Origin: Chloroflexota bacterium | GTDB lineage: Bacteria; Chloroflexota; Dehalococcoidia; UBA6926 | Assembly: GCA_026713485.1 (NCBI GenBank) | Contig: JAPOOK010000004.1 | Location: forward strand, 1 to 40,324 | Length of the DNA stretch: 40,324 nucleotides | Direction: 5' to 3' | Part shown: piece after piece, positions 32,039 to 40,324 of the stretch | Layout of the letters: each line of letters starts with the position of its first letter | How positions within the stretch are numbered: position 1 is the stretch's first letter | Translations under genes and position numbers: made by a program | Notes under the pieces: generated by a model | What the model was told of the DNA's origin: nothing | Database searches by the model: none | The model's input: only the letters and a program-made list of their open reading frames with translations

Positions 32039-33241
32039 TTAGCGCGGCAGGCCAAGTCCCCGCTGCGCAATGATCTGTCGCTGTACCTCAGTCGTGCCGC
32101 CAGCAACGCTGAGCGTACCCGACATGAATGCCCGGTTATTCAGGAACCCTTCATTCGGCATGTCGATGCCTTCCTGCGTCGGCAGCAGGTTGCCGTACTC
32201 CTGGAGGCCACGGGCAAGAGTCTTCATCGTCTTCTGATACTGCACGTCCGCCCAGAGCTTGCTCATGGAGGATTCCTTCTGCGGAATCTCCCCTCTGCTC
32301 TGCATCCAGCCGACGCGGTAGGCAATCATGCGTAGGGTCTCAATCTCGATGCGGAGATTCGCCATCTGGTGGCGGAACGGCGCGTCATCCAGCGGGCTGA
32401 AGCCACGTGTGGCCTTCAATTCGCGGACAAACGCGATGTATTCCTCAATCTGGCGCTGCATCGTGGCCGGCGCCTGGATATTGGAGCGCTCGAAGGAGAG
32501 CGTCGTCATGGCCGTATACCATCCACGATTTTCCTCACCGAGGATGTAACGGGCAGGAACGCGCCAGTTCTCCATGAAGAGCTCGTCCCAGCGATGGCGT
32601 CCGAGCGCATCAGGGATCTTTCGCACCTGTACACCCGGCATGAACTCACCTTCCGCGTCCTTTAGAGGTGCGAGGAGGTAGGTGATGCCACGGTGCTTGG
32701 GGGCGTCTGGGTCCGTCCGCACCAGGATGTGAATCCAAGGGTTGCGGTATGTGCCCCAGATCTTCTGGCCGCTGATGATATAGTCATCGCCGTCACGGAC
32801 GGCGCGTGTCTTGAGAGATCCGAGATCGGAACCGGCATCCGGCTCCGAAAAGCCTTGCGAGAACTCGAGGTCAGCATTCGCGATACCAGGCAGAAATTCA
32901 TCCTGCATCCACTTGGGAGCCGCCAGCATCAGGACTGGAGCAACAAGACCGCCGCCGAGAGAAGCAGGCGCGCCGGCGTAGGACATGGCCTCTCGGTAGG
33001 CCAGTTGCACCTCGATTGAGGCGTCTTGCCCACCAAACTCACTGGGCCAGTGCATTGTCCACCAGCCCTTATTCACGAGCTTCTTTTCAAATTCGTTGAC
33101 GGCTTCTTCAGCCTCGTCCACCTGATGGTGCCAGTTGACGAGGATCTGCATATCCCAATTGCCGGGCTCCCACTCTTTGCGGGTGAATTCAATGGCGTCT
33201 TTCTGTATCTGCTGCGCCTCAGGCGTGAATCGGAAGTCCAT
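32039..33241 (-). CDS. Acyl-CoA dehydrogenase, long form B
   Basis: 400 residues with GAGGGGG upstream of the ATG. It is a close paralogue of the 30771-31988 protein: MDFRF start, TMHWPSEFGGQDASIEVQLAYRE, FSQGFSEPDAGSDLGSLKTR, GQKIWGTYRNPWIHIL and TEVQRQIIAQRGLGLPR are shared nearly word for word. The spacing to that gene is 50 bases. The pair looks like a tandem duplication kept for two substrates or for a mixed complex. Confidence 0.93.
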   Translation of the reverse strand: MDFRFTPEAQQIQKDAIEFTRKEWEPGNWDMQILVNWHHQVDEAEEAVNEFEKKLVNKGWWTMHWPSEFGGQDASIEVQLAYREAMSYAGAPASLGGGLVAPVLMLAAPKWMQDEFLPGIANADLEFSQGFSEPDAGSDLGSLKTRAVRDGDDYIISGQKIWGTYRNPWIHILVRTDPDAPKHRGITYLLAPLKDAEGEFMPGVQVRKIPDALGRHRWDELFMENWRVPARYILGEENRGWYTAMTTLSFERSNIQAPATMQRQIEEYIAFVRELKATRGFSPLDDAPFRHQMANLRIEIETLRMIAYRVGWMQSRGEIPQKESSMSKLWADVQYQKTMKTLARGLQEYGNLLPTQEGIDMPNEGFLNNRAFMSGTLSVAGGTTEVQRQIIAQRGLGLPR

Positions 33242-33361
33242 GTGGACAATCCCCCCTCTTGTTTATCCCACCAAGCGCCGCGTAACGACCAGCGCGCCGC
33301 CTCCCTAACTCAACCCGTGAACGATAGCATGCACGCAATGCGGCGTAAAGCCTTAGGTAGT

Positions 33362-34546
33362 TCACGGCGCGGGGCCTACGACGACGTACTTCCTATCCAC
33401 AGTCCTATCCGCAACCGGCAGCACCTGTACGACGACCCGGGTCAGCCCAACAACCTCGCCATTCGCGTCAAAGCTGTAGTTCTCACCAATAGCGCCACTC
33501 CACGTAATCTCATACAGGCAGTCGCGAAAGCCGTCAGCGTCTCGATCATCGCCCGTCTGTCTCAGGCACTCGGCAGCTATATAGATATCGTCATACGCAG
33601 ATCCCAAGTGCCACGGCAATGTCACATAGTCATAGCGATCTCTAAAATCCGCGAGGACCTGCTGTGCCTTTTCGTTATCAGGGTCGAGGTCGGCCGTGAT
33701 AGCTTTCACGCCAGTTGCGGCCTCTCCGGCAATCTCCAGGGCTGTCGTCCCCACTGACACCGTTTCCGCGTAAATCGGGCCAGTATAGCCAAGCTCCCTG
33801 GCTTGCTTCATGATTGAGCCTGCTGAGAATTCAGATTGGGGAGCGATGTGTATGGCATCCGGGTTGGACTGGAAGAGTTTCGTCAGATGCACCCTAAAAT
33901 CAATGGTATCTGACTGATAACGCTCGGCAGCGACCACCTGGCCGCCATGCATTTCGAATTGAGCTACTGAGGTCCGCCGAACTCCCTCCGCGTAGTCTGT
34001 GGTCTCCGTGATTGTTGCGAGTGTGCGGATTCCGTCTTCCCACAGGGCGTTGCCAGTAACAATTCCTACCTGCACATCGCTTATCTGCGTCCTGAATATA
34101 TAGTCGCCGGCATTGGCAATATCAGGGTTGCTTGCAAGACCGGAGAACAGAATCACGCCGTCAGCTTCTGCCAGGGGCGCAACGGCAAGCATGGCGCCGC
34201 TACATGAGGGGCCCAGGATGATCTTCATACCATCAGCCCGAGTGAGTTTGTTGTATGCGGCGATCGCATCCTGAGCAGCGCATTTTGAATCCTCGACAAC
34301 AAACTCGAGCGGGCGGCCATCAATTCCGCCTGTGGCATTAATCTCGTCGGCAGCCAACTGCTTTGCCTGGCTGGCCACTGTGCCGTACGTCTCGCCAGGA
34401 CCGGTCAGCGACTCCATAACGCCAATCGTGAAAGGCTCTGCCTGTTGACCCTCATCTGCCGATGTACAAGCGAGAAGGGTAAGCGCCAGCAGAAGCAAGG
34501 AGAGAGCGACACCTATTTTCGCGAGCTTACCGATAGGGAGATTCAT
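33362..34546 (-). CDS. Branched-chain amino acid-type solute-binding lipoprotein
   Basis: 394 residues. A lipoprotein signal peptide ends at the lipobox LLAC (Cys27). The mature part is of the periplasmic binding protein type 6 (LivJ/AmiC-like) family: IGVMESLTGPGETYGTVASQ, AADEINATGGIDGRPLEFVVEDSKC and SCSGAMLAVAPLAEADG. It would capture amino acids, amides or carboxylates outside the cell. No permease or ATPase is nearby, so it is an orphan or serves a transporter elsewhere. It starts 16 bases after the NYN gene stop, and I see no clear ribosome binding site. Confidence 0.9.
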   Translation of the reverse strand: MNLPIGKLAKIGVALSLLLLALTLLACTSADEGQQAEPFTIGVMESLTGPGETYGTVASQAKQLAADEINATGGIDGRPLEFVVEDSKCAAQDAIAAYNKLTRADGMKIILGPSCSGAMLAVAPLAEADGVILFSGLASNPDIANAGDYIFRTQISDVQVGIVTGNALWEDGIRTLATITETTDYAEGVRRTSVAQFEMHGGQVVAAERYQSDTIDFRVHLTKLFQSNPDAIHIAPQSEFSAGSIMKQARELGYTGPIYAETVSVGTTALEIAGEAATGVKAITADLDPDNEKAQQVLADFRDRYDYVTLPWHLGSAYDDIYIAAECLRQTGDDRDADGFRDCLYEITWSGAIGENYSFDANGEVVGLTRVVVQVLPVADRTVDRKYVVVGPAP

Positions 34547-34562
34547 TTGGGAAAAGATCCGC

Positions 34563-35183
34563 TCAGGCCCAGCGAACTGGCCTCGTTAGTACATATCCAT
34601 CATCCCGTGTGACCTGATCAGGTAAGAGGCTGTCCCTAAACTTAGTCCTTCCTATAGCGAATGAAGCTGATGCAGCGTCACGTAGACGAGCCGAGTGTTT
34701 CTCCGGGGGGAAGGCAACTACCGCCCGCTTAGAATGGTACCGATTTCGTATCGCTTCCACAGGCCCAGCTAAGTCACCATCAGCCGAGACCACAATCGCA
34801 GTATCAAATTTATCGTCTCCTGCATCACTCAGCATTTCGACGGCAATATTCACGTCTGTCATCTTTTCCTCAAATGTCCGCCGAGTTTCCCCGCAGTTAT
34901 AGCATCTGACAGTCTTCGGGACAAAATATCCGTAATTAATGTGTAGGCCTTCAAGTGTATCCAGAGCTTCAAGGTAGGTGTTTTGGCGAACCGGCTTTTG
35001 GGGGTCGAGTGCCTCAGCAACCACACGGGCAGTGAAGTAGCGGACTCCCGCCAGCTCTTGCCACGTTGTGAGGAGGCTCTTGGAAAAGCTTTGGAGATCA
35101 AGCCAATAGTAACGCTGCCACCGTCTTTCTCTAAGCGCGTAGTATAAATTGAAGCCGTCGATGTAGACCATTACCCGTTCCAT
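34563..35183 (-). CDS. NYN-domain (PIN-like) nuclease
   Basis: 206 residues with AGGGAGA upstream of the ATG. It has the NYN/LabA-like pattern: VYIDGFNLYYAL (Asp9), the middle EKMTDVNIAVEML (Asp110) and VVSADGDL (Asp135, Asp137), which together form the metal site of PIN-like ribonucleases. A CYNC pair (Cys94, Cys97) lies before the second acid. Such proteins are thought to cut RNA; the target is unknown. It sits in a block of different base composition with an unknown membrane protein gene and a possible small RNA upstream, and is followed after 16 bases by a solute-binding protein gene. Confidence 0.9.
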   Translation of the reverse strand: MERVMVYIDGFNLYYALRERRWQRYYWLDLQSFSKSLLTTWQELAGVRYFTARVVAEALDPQKPVRQNTYLEALDTLEGLHINYGYFVPKTVRCYNCGETRRTFEEKMTDVNIAVEMLSDAGDDKFDTAIVVSADGDLAGPVEAIRNRYHSKRAVVAFPPEKHSARLRDAASASFAIGRTKFRDSLLPDQVTRDDGYVLTRPVRWA

Positions 35184-35237
35184 AGTATTCTCCCTAAAGT
35201 GAGATCGTGCCTAGTCAGGCCCGCTGACTTTCATCTG

Positions 35238-35266
35238 TTGACACAATTACGTCGTCGCGCTAACGT
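35238..35266 (+). promoter_or_regulatory. Sigma70-type promoter of a possible small RNA
   Basis: TTGACA (35238-35243), an exact 17-base spacer and TAACGT (35261-35266) on the plus strand, between two minus-strand genes. Start of transcription would be near 35273, about 60 bases before a terminator-like hairpin with a T tract. Confidence 0.5.
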
Positions 35267-35272
35267 GTGTGT

Positions 35273-35334
35273 ACCACCCCAGTGAGCGTATCACTGGGCC
35301 GACGTCCTTGCTGCGGCGGGGGCGTCTCTTTTTT
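35273..35334 (+). ncRNA. Possible small RNA with two hairpins and a T-tract terminator
   Basis: After the promoter come an 8-bp hairpin, CCCAGTGA (35278-35285) with TCACTGGG (35291-35298), and a second stem GACGTCC (35301-35307) with GGGCGTC (35320-35326) containing one G-U pair, followed directly by TCTTTTTT (35327-35334). This is a complete transcription unit of about 60 bases in an intergenic gap whose flanking genes run the other way. No known family was recognised. Function is unknown; I infer the RNA only from the signal arrangement. Confidence 0.45.
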
Positions 35335-35456
35335 GGGCTGAGCCTGCACGGCTAAAGGTCCGCTGAGAGTTTCATGGGGGAAGGTGTCGATCAATCCAAG
35401 AACGCTCGCTGAACAACCACATTCACTCGAAACGTGAATCGTCTGTCAGACTAAAT

Positions 35457-36362
35457 CTAGTAGAAACCCCTTGGTCCCGCTCGCACTGCTTTCATGAACC
35501 GGTCATTGAAGTCATAGACGGACTCCATGACTGATTCACGGACGAACATTTTCTGCCTCTTGAATTCAAATTCCTTATGCTTCTCCTGGTCGCGTTCCCG
35601 ATCTACAGCAACACGACTCCAAGCGCCAATTGACCCTGCGCCAACACTCAATACTGCCAGCCAAAAGATGGAAATTGGCTCTGTGAACACAGCCATTAGC
35701 AGAGCTATCAGGGATGCCGGTATAGCGAAACTCCAGATTTCCCCTTTGTTGGGCCACCTGAGGCGCATAATCTGTCGGTTCAACGCTGACTTCGGAGCCA
35801 CCTCACTTGATGTAAGTCGTGCCTGCCGCACTGGCCAAAAATGTGGCTCCAAGATTTGCTTGGCGAATGCTCTCATTCCTTCCACATCAAGAGGGTCAGG
35901 GTCATTGTCTTCGGGTTTTCGTTCAGTGCGGACGTGAGAAACGTGTTCAGTAAGAAGATTGGCCGCCACGTCAACCAGCAAGATGTCCTTTGGGAGGTCA
36001 ATCCAATAGAGGGGGCTGAGAGCACCTGATGCCCCGAGGTCTATCAGTCCTAGGAGTTCAATAACATTTCCGCTTCCTTTATCGTTATCGAGGAGTAGAG
36101 CTTCGAAACCTAGTTCCATGGTTGCCTTAAACAGGACGGCAATCAGAATCTCCTCTCTAAACGTCAGATGCCGCTCGGATGATTCAGATTCATCGAGCAG
36201 CTTATTGGCAACCCGACAGAGTGAATTCATCCCTTCCATTAGCGCGTTGATCTCACGAAGTATGTCACTCCTCTCATAGGAGACGTTGCCTTTTTCAGAC
36301 AGCGGAGCCTCCCGGCAAAGTCTTACTGCTCTTTCCAGCGCCCAAGTTTCTTCGTTGGTCAT
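35457..36362 (-). CDS. Membrane protein of unknown function
   Basis: 301 residues from the ATG at 36362 (a TTG at 36380 would add six residues). The first 200 residues are soluble and mostly helical; two adjacent membrane helices follow (SFAIPASLIALLMAVF and ISIFWLAVLSVGAGSIGAW), then a charged tail (RERDQEKHKEFEFKRQKM). I do not recognise a family. Base composition is more AT-rich than in the acyl-CoA dehydrogenase genes around it, as in the NYN gene next to it, which suggests the two came in together. Confidence 0.75.
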   Translation of the reverse strand: MTNEETWALERAVRLCREAPLSEKGNVSYERSDILREINALMEGMNSLCRVANKLLDESESSERHLTFREEILIAVLFKATMELGFEALLLDNDKGSGNVIELLGLIDLGASGALSPLYWIDLPKDILLVDVAANLLTEHVSHVRTERKPEDNDPDPLDVEGMRAFAKQILEPHFWPVRQARLTSSEVAPKSALNRQIMRLRWPNKGEIWSFAIPASLIALLMAVFTEPISIFWLAVLSVGAGSIGAWSRVAVDRERDQEKHKEFEFKRQKMFVRESVMESVYDFNDRFMKAVRAGPRGFY

Positions 36363-36404
36363 GTGGACTGTACTGAGCAACCATCTATTGATTTATCGGT
36401 CAAT

Positions 36405-37616
36405 CTACCTCGGCAGGCCCAAGCCGCGCTGGGCGATGATGTTTGGTCCTAGTGCCAGTCCTCCACCACCGCCAAAGCCTGTCGTCATGGACAGAGCGTA
36501 GTTGGTGCCGTACTTGCCGTCACCCGGCGCGCGGCTCTCCCCCTTGAGCAGTGCCCGATATGGCCCAATCGCCTTGGCAAGCGCCGGCCAGAACGTGAAC
36601 TTGGCTGTCGCGAGCGCACGGTAGCCGGAAATCGCCCCCTCCGCCTGAGGCACTTCACCGTTCGCCTGCATCCACGCCACGCGATAGGCCAGCATTCGAT
36701 CGGCCTCCAGCGTGATTCGTGCGTCGGCAAGGATATGTCGAATCACATCATCCTTGAGTGGAGACTCGCCATTGAACGTTATCCCCCGCATCTCCTGCAA
36801 GTAGCGGTCCAAGACTCCGATAAGCCGGGCAGCGCCGTCAATGCCCGTTCGCTCAAAGTTGAGCGTCGTCATCGCGGCGTACCAACCGCGGTTGACCTCG
36901 CCGATGATCTGATGACGCGGCACACGGACTTCATCCATAAACACTTCGTTCCAACGACGGCGGCCCAGCATGTCATACAGCGGCCGTAGGGTGATGCCGG
37001 GCATCTGGTTGCCCTCATCATCCTTGAGCTGCATGGCAAGATACGTGATGCCGCGATGCTTGGGGGCTTCCGGATCCGTGCGCACAAGTACGTGGTACCA
37101 GTTGGCGAAGTGGGAACCGGACGACCATATCTTCTGGCCGGTGACGACAAAATCGTCTCCGTCCTCTACGCCGCGCGTCGTCAGCGATGCAAGGTCCGTC
37201 CCCGCATTGGGCTCGGAGAAACCCTGCGCCCAGTTGACGGTATTGTTCTGCATTCCGGTCAGGAAGTTCTCTTTCATCCAGTCCGTGCCGTGGATCATGA
37301 TTGCCCCGGCGACGTTGGCCTGCGGCTGTGAGGCTGGAGCGTTGTGGTACGCCATCTCCTCCGAATAAACGAGTTGGCGTGAGATGGGCGCGTCCTGTCC
37401 GCCGTATTCCTCCGGCCACGCCATCGTCCACCAACCGCGCTCAATCAGCTTCTTCTGGAAATCCTCTGCGTGATCGCGTGCGCCGGGATTGTCAAAGTCA
37501 TACGACCACACGTTCATCGCGTAGGCGTCGTAATCCTTAGGGTCCCACTCTGTGGCAAGGAAGTCGCGCAGCTCGGTTCGAAAGGCCTCATCGGCGGGGT
37601 TAGTCGAGAAATCCAT
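36405..37616 (-). CDS. Acyl-CoA dehydrogenase with altered C-terminal motif
   Basis: 403 residues with GGGGAGG upstream of the ATG. It is related to the two long dehydrogenases: WTMAWPEEYGGQDAPISRQL, WAQGFSEPNAGTDLASLTTR, GDDFVVTGQKIWSSGSHF and the end NIIAQRGLGLPR. Between the Gly-rich stretch and that end it reads GGGGGLALGP instead of GGGTREIQK, so the Thr-Glu pair that normally contacts FAD is missing. The rest is intact and the frame is open, so it is probably a functional but diverged enzyme. It is separated from the other dehydrogenases by the NYN block. Confidence 0.93.
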   Translation of the reverse strand: MDFSTNPADEAFRTELRDFLATEWDPKDYDAYAMNVWSYDFDNPGARDHAEDFQKKLIERGWWTMAWPEEYGGQDAPISRQLVYSEEMAYHNAPASQPQANVAGAIMIHGTDWMKENFLTGMQNNTVNWAQGFSEPNAGTDLASLTTRGVEDGDDFVVTGQKIWSSGSHFANWYHVLVRTDPEAPKHRGITYLAMQLKDDEGNQMPGITLRPLYDMLGRRRWNEVFMDEVRVPRHQIIGEVNRGWYAAMTTLNFERTGIDGAARLIGVLDRYLQEMRGITFNGESPLKDDVIRHILADARITLEADRMLAYRVAWMQANGEVPQAEGAISGYRALATAKFTFWPALAKAIGPYRALLKGESRAPGDGKYGTNYALSMTTGFGGGGGLALGPNIIAQRGLGLPR

Positions 37617-37750
37617 CCTGCCTCCCCTTCATCGTTCAACGATGACTTGGCGACGCCGTCACATCGACGGCACCGCATTCATGCGCGCAATGTAGCACCG
37701 CACGGGTGCGCGGTAAAGGCAGGCGGTTCCGAACTGCGGTATCCCGTCTG

Positions 37751-38161
37751 CTACAGAGTCGACGTCGCGCCGATGATTGTGCCCATCACAGTGAAAGTGA
37801 CGACGTGATAGCCGGCGTTGATTACGAAAAGCGTGGGGGATTTTTTCTCAAAGAGGTAGGTAACGGCAAATGAGGCGGCGATGAACGCCGCGCCGACGGT
37901 TAGTCCGATGCGCAATCCTTCGAACAGAGATGCGTCGTCGCCGATAACCAGGGAGAGGACGTAGCTGGCAATGAGCAGCATGACGAACGAGCCGCCAAAC
38001 ATGCGAATGAGATTGCCCTGGTGGTCATCCTCCGTGAAGCCGTTCTCCCGCATCCACGGCTTGGCAAACAGGATGGGCGAGTACCAAGCGCCCCCAATCA
38101 CAAACGCCACAAGCGTCGCGGCAATGATACCGATGTAGTTGAGATCCGTATTGAAATCCAT
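37751..38161 (-). CDS. DUF1761 membrane protein
   Basis: 136 residues with four hydrophobic segments (about 10-30, 57-75, 83-102 and 113-133) and the family start YIGIIAATLVAFVIGGAWYSP followed by FAKPWMRENG. DUF1761 proteins are small integral membrane proteins of unknown function. It stands alone between a dehydrogenase and a solute-binding protein gene on the same strand. Confidence 0.85.
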   Translation of the reverse strand: MDFNTDLNYIGIIAATLVAFVIGGAWYSPILFAKPWMRENGFTEDDHQGNLIRMFGGSFVMLLIASYVLSLVIGDDASLFEGLRIGLTVGAAFIAASFAVTYLFEKKSPTLFVINAGYHVVTFTVMGTIIGATSTL

Positions 38162-38216
38162 GAGTTCGTATCCTTACTTCCACTGCTGACGCCCTAGTGT
38201 AGAGGAAGTGATCCTA

Positions 38217-40184
38217 TTATTCAGTTCGAAACACGTACCGCAAGTCAAACAGGCCGTAGAGCGTGGCTGTCGTGTTTCCAAAGACATTGCGGACGGCGGA
38301 GATTCTTTCAGAGAGCGTCGTGTAGATGATCGGCACATTCTCGGCCACGATTTCCTGCGCCTCGCGGTACAACTCCACACGCTTCTGACGGTCTAGTTCC
38401 TTGCTGCCATTGATGTAAAGCGCGTCGATTTCCGCCTCCCAGTCCGTAGCAGGTTCCAACTGGTTGGGATTCCAGAGATGCAAGCCTTCGCTGCTGTGCC
38501 AGACATTTATTCCACCATGTGGTTCTGTCCCGCCCGTCAAGCCGATGACAAGTGTTTCCCAGTCGTAGGTGCTGGTTAGCTGTCCCACGATCTGCCCAAA
38601 ATCGACCACAGTGTAGTTAACGTCCAATCCGATGGCTTGCATTCCCTCGTGGGCGATTGAACCGACAGCCTGCCGGACGCTATTCCCCTCATTCGTTATT
38701 AGAGCGAACTCTATATTCTCGCCGTCATCATCTTCGCGGATGCCGTCGCCGTCCCTATCGACCCAGCCCATGCTGTCGAGAATCTCGTTCGCTTTGTCGA
38801 GGCTGTATTCGTACTGCCGGACGTTCGGATTGTGAAAGTCGCCTGCGGCCGGACTGATCGACGACCACTGTGGGTAGCCGAATCCGTGCTGCGCTTCATC
38901 AATGATTCGCTCCTTGTCGATGACGTGAGCGACTGCCTGACGAAACTGGGTGTTGCTGAACCACTCACGCTTGCGAGGATCCAGGTATGGCTCATCGGTT
39001 TCAGGGTTTTGCCCGGGATTCATGTTGAATGCCAGGAAAGTCGTGCCAAAGGTGGGGCCGCGTCGATAGATCGTGAAGTTCTGGTCATCTTGCAAGGGCT
39101 CCAACTGCGCATACTCCTCCCCGAGTACTCCATGAATATCGGTCTGACCGGACAAGAAGTGGGAGAGTTCATCCTCCAACTCGGGGACGATCAAATGCAC
39201 GACTCGATCCAGGTACGGGAGACTGTTGCCGTCGTTATCCGTCAGCCAATACTCAGGATTTCGCGCCATGACGACGCGCTCACCCGGAATATAGGTTTCG
39301 ATGGTGAACGGCCCGGTTCCGATGATGTCTGAGGGGGCGGTGTTAATATCCCAGGTCGAATTGAACGTGCCGTCATCCACGTGCTTCTCAAGGATGTGCC
39401 GAGGGTAGATGGCCGTTCCCATGCTGCGCAGGAAGGGAGCGAACGGCTGCGGCAGGATGCACACAACGGTGTGCTCATCCACCGCCACGACGGTCATCGG
39501 GGATTCCCGCCATTCCCCCGTATCCTCCTCCTGGAAACGGAAGTGGAATGCTGGACGGGCGCTGGCGGGTATGTCGTGGTTATAGATGATGCTATTGAAC
39601 GTAAACTCCACGTCGCGGGCCGTGAACGGCCTACCATCGTGCCAGAAGACATCGTCACGCAAGTGGAATGTCCACGTCATCCCGTCCTCCGACGTCTCCC
39701 AGGACCTCGCCAACGACGGTTCGACGCGACCAGTCAGCCACGAGGTTTCGGTTAGGCCCTCAAACAAGTAGGAAAGTACGCCGGATGAAGAGGCATCACT
39801 CGCAATTGCCAGGTTGAATGTCAGCGGATCGGAAATCGTGGCAATTGTCAGCTCTCCCCCATGGTTGCCGATTGCGTACTGAAACTGCTCGGCATTTGCC
39901 TTGAGTAGATCGGTAACGGAAGGCCCCGCGCTGACGTCCGTTTCGGTTAAGAGTGTCGGGGTTGCCGTAGGAGCCGGTGTTGGAGTCACGATTGCCGTAG
40001 CAGAAGGAATTGGAGTCACAATAGTGACCGCCGGGACGGATGGCGCGGCATCTGAGGTGGGAGGCGTCGGCGTTGCGTCTTCACCACAGGCCGCCAGGAG
40101 AAGTACCAGCGAAAGCGCCAAAATGAGTGGAATGCTGGTTAGTCTGAGCGACGCAGCGCGCGTCCTTTCCCGAGCCATACGCAT
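38217..40184 (-). CDS. Peptide/nickel-type ABC solute-binding lipoprotein
   Basis: 655 residues. The signal peptide ends at lipobox LLAAC (Cys33), followed by a Thr-Pro-rich linker to about residue 85 and an SBP family 5 (OppA/DppA-like) domain with LAIASDASSSGVLSYLFEGL, LRDDVFWHDGRPFTARDVEFTFNSI and RQAVAHVIDKERI. It includes a short calcium-loop-like insert DRDGDGIREDDDGE. These proteins bind peptides or other bulky solutes for import. No permease genes are in view. An ATG two codons downstream has better ribosome-binding-site spacing. Confidence 0.93.
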   Translation of the reverse strand: MRMARERTRAASLRLTSIPLILALSLVLLLAACGEDATPTPPTSDAAPSVPAVTIVTPIPSATAIVTPTPAPTATPTLLTETDVSAGPSVTDLLKANAEQFQYAIGNHGGELTIATISDPLTFNLAIASDASSSGVLSYLFEGLTETSWLTGRVEPSLARSWETSEDGMTWTFHLRDDVFWHDGRPFTARDVEFTFNSIIYNHDIPASARPAFHFRFQEEDTGEWRESPMTVVAVDEHTVVCILPQPFAPFLRSMGTAIYPRHILEKHVDDGTFNSTWDINTAPSDIIGTGPFTIETYIPGERVVMARNPEYWLTDNDGNSLPYLDRVVHLIVPELEDELSHFLSGQTDIHGVLGEEYAQLEPLQDDQNFTIYRRGPTFGTTFLAFNMNPGQNPETDEPYLDPRKREWFSNTQFRQAVAHVIDKERIIDEAQHGFGYPQWSSISPAAGDFHNPNVRQYEYSLDKANEILDSMGWVDRDGDGIREDDDGENIEFALITNEGNSVRQAVGSIAHEGMQAIGLDVNYTVVDFGQIVGQLTSTYDWETLVIGLTGGTEPHGGINVWHSSEGLHLWNPNQLEPATDWEAEIDALYINGSKELDRQKRVELYREAQEIVAENVPIIYTTLSERISAVRNVFGNTTATLYGLFDLRYVFRTE

Positions 40185-40324
40185 GTATCCCTTTCACTGA
40201 CTGCGTGGAATTCCGGCTCGCCCATTCCTTGGCCGGGCCGGAGCTTGCCTTTCCTGCATTGTAGAGGCGTTTCCCAACCTCCCCGCGATTCTGAGACTAT
40301 GCGCCCCACAACCAAACGTACTGG

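Noticed and set aside
1-40324. CRISPR arrays, tRNA or rRNA genes, insertion sequences
   Set aside because: No regularly spaced repeats, cloverleaf-like sequence, rRNA wording or transposase was recognised when reading both strands; a covariance or profile search could still find a degenerate one.

Overview
The window looks like a chromosomal segment of an uncultivated Chloroflexota bacterium, most likely from the SAR202/Dehalococcoidia side. This is inferred from gene content, not from a marker tree. The hints are several paralogous acyl-CoA dehydrogenases, a double-domain CaiB/BaiF CoA-transferase, a crotonase-fold enzyme, orphan lipoprotein solute-binding proteins, and a remA-gmk pair next to tyrA-aroA. 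No rRNA, tRNA or CRISPR array was seen.

Region 1 (1 to about 6400) is an accessory, defence-like island. It opens with the C-terminal part of a SNF2/RapA-type helicase. A promoter with a flanking inverted repeat then precedes a tight operon of three genes: a ubiquitin-like beta-grasp protein, an E2-like protein and a JAB metalloprotease-E1 fusion. An XRE-type regulator follows. A convergent minus-strand pair encodes a papain/C39-like cysteine peptidase candidate and a 66-residue helical protein. This is a candidate bacterial ubiquitin-like conjugation system. The E2-like protein has no cysteine in a catalytic position, the E1 has no obvious free catalytic cysteine, and the ubiquitin-like protein does not end in Gly-Gly. 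The island ends in about 0.9 kb without a convincing gene.

Region 2 (about 6400 to 16130) is core-like and plus-stranded. It holds phosphoenolpyruvate synthase, an ABC-2 exporter operon with GldG-like and DUF4340 subunits, prmA, a HAD phosphatase, a small membrane protein and a divergent CobD/CbiB-like protein. Region 3 (16147 to 19514, minus) is a CoA-metabolism pair: a CaiB/BaiF tandem fusion and a crotonase lacking both classical hydratase glutamates. Region 4 (19665 to 24485, plus) holds a frameshifted site-2 protease, tyrA, aroA, remA, gmk and a HepT-MntA (HEPN-MNT) toxin-antitoxin pair.

Region 5 (24508 to 29486) holds a TIM-barrel-like unknown, panE and upp on the minus strand, then trpS, an inositol-monophosphatase-like enzyme and a higBA toxin-antitoxin pair on the plus strand. 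Region 6 (29568 to 40184) is all minus-strand coding. It has four acyl-CoA dehydrogenases, two orphan solute-binding lipoproteins, a DUF1761 protein, and an inserted block with a NYN-domain nuclease and an unknown membrane protein. Between those last two lies a possible small plus-strand RNA with its own promoter and terminator. Several genes (hepT, upp, higB) have a -10-like hexamer 6 to 7 bases before the start codon and no ribosome binding site, which suggests leaderless transcripts.
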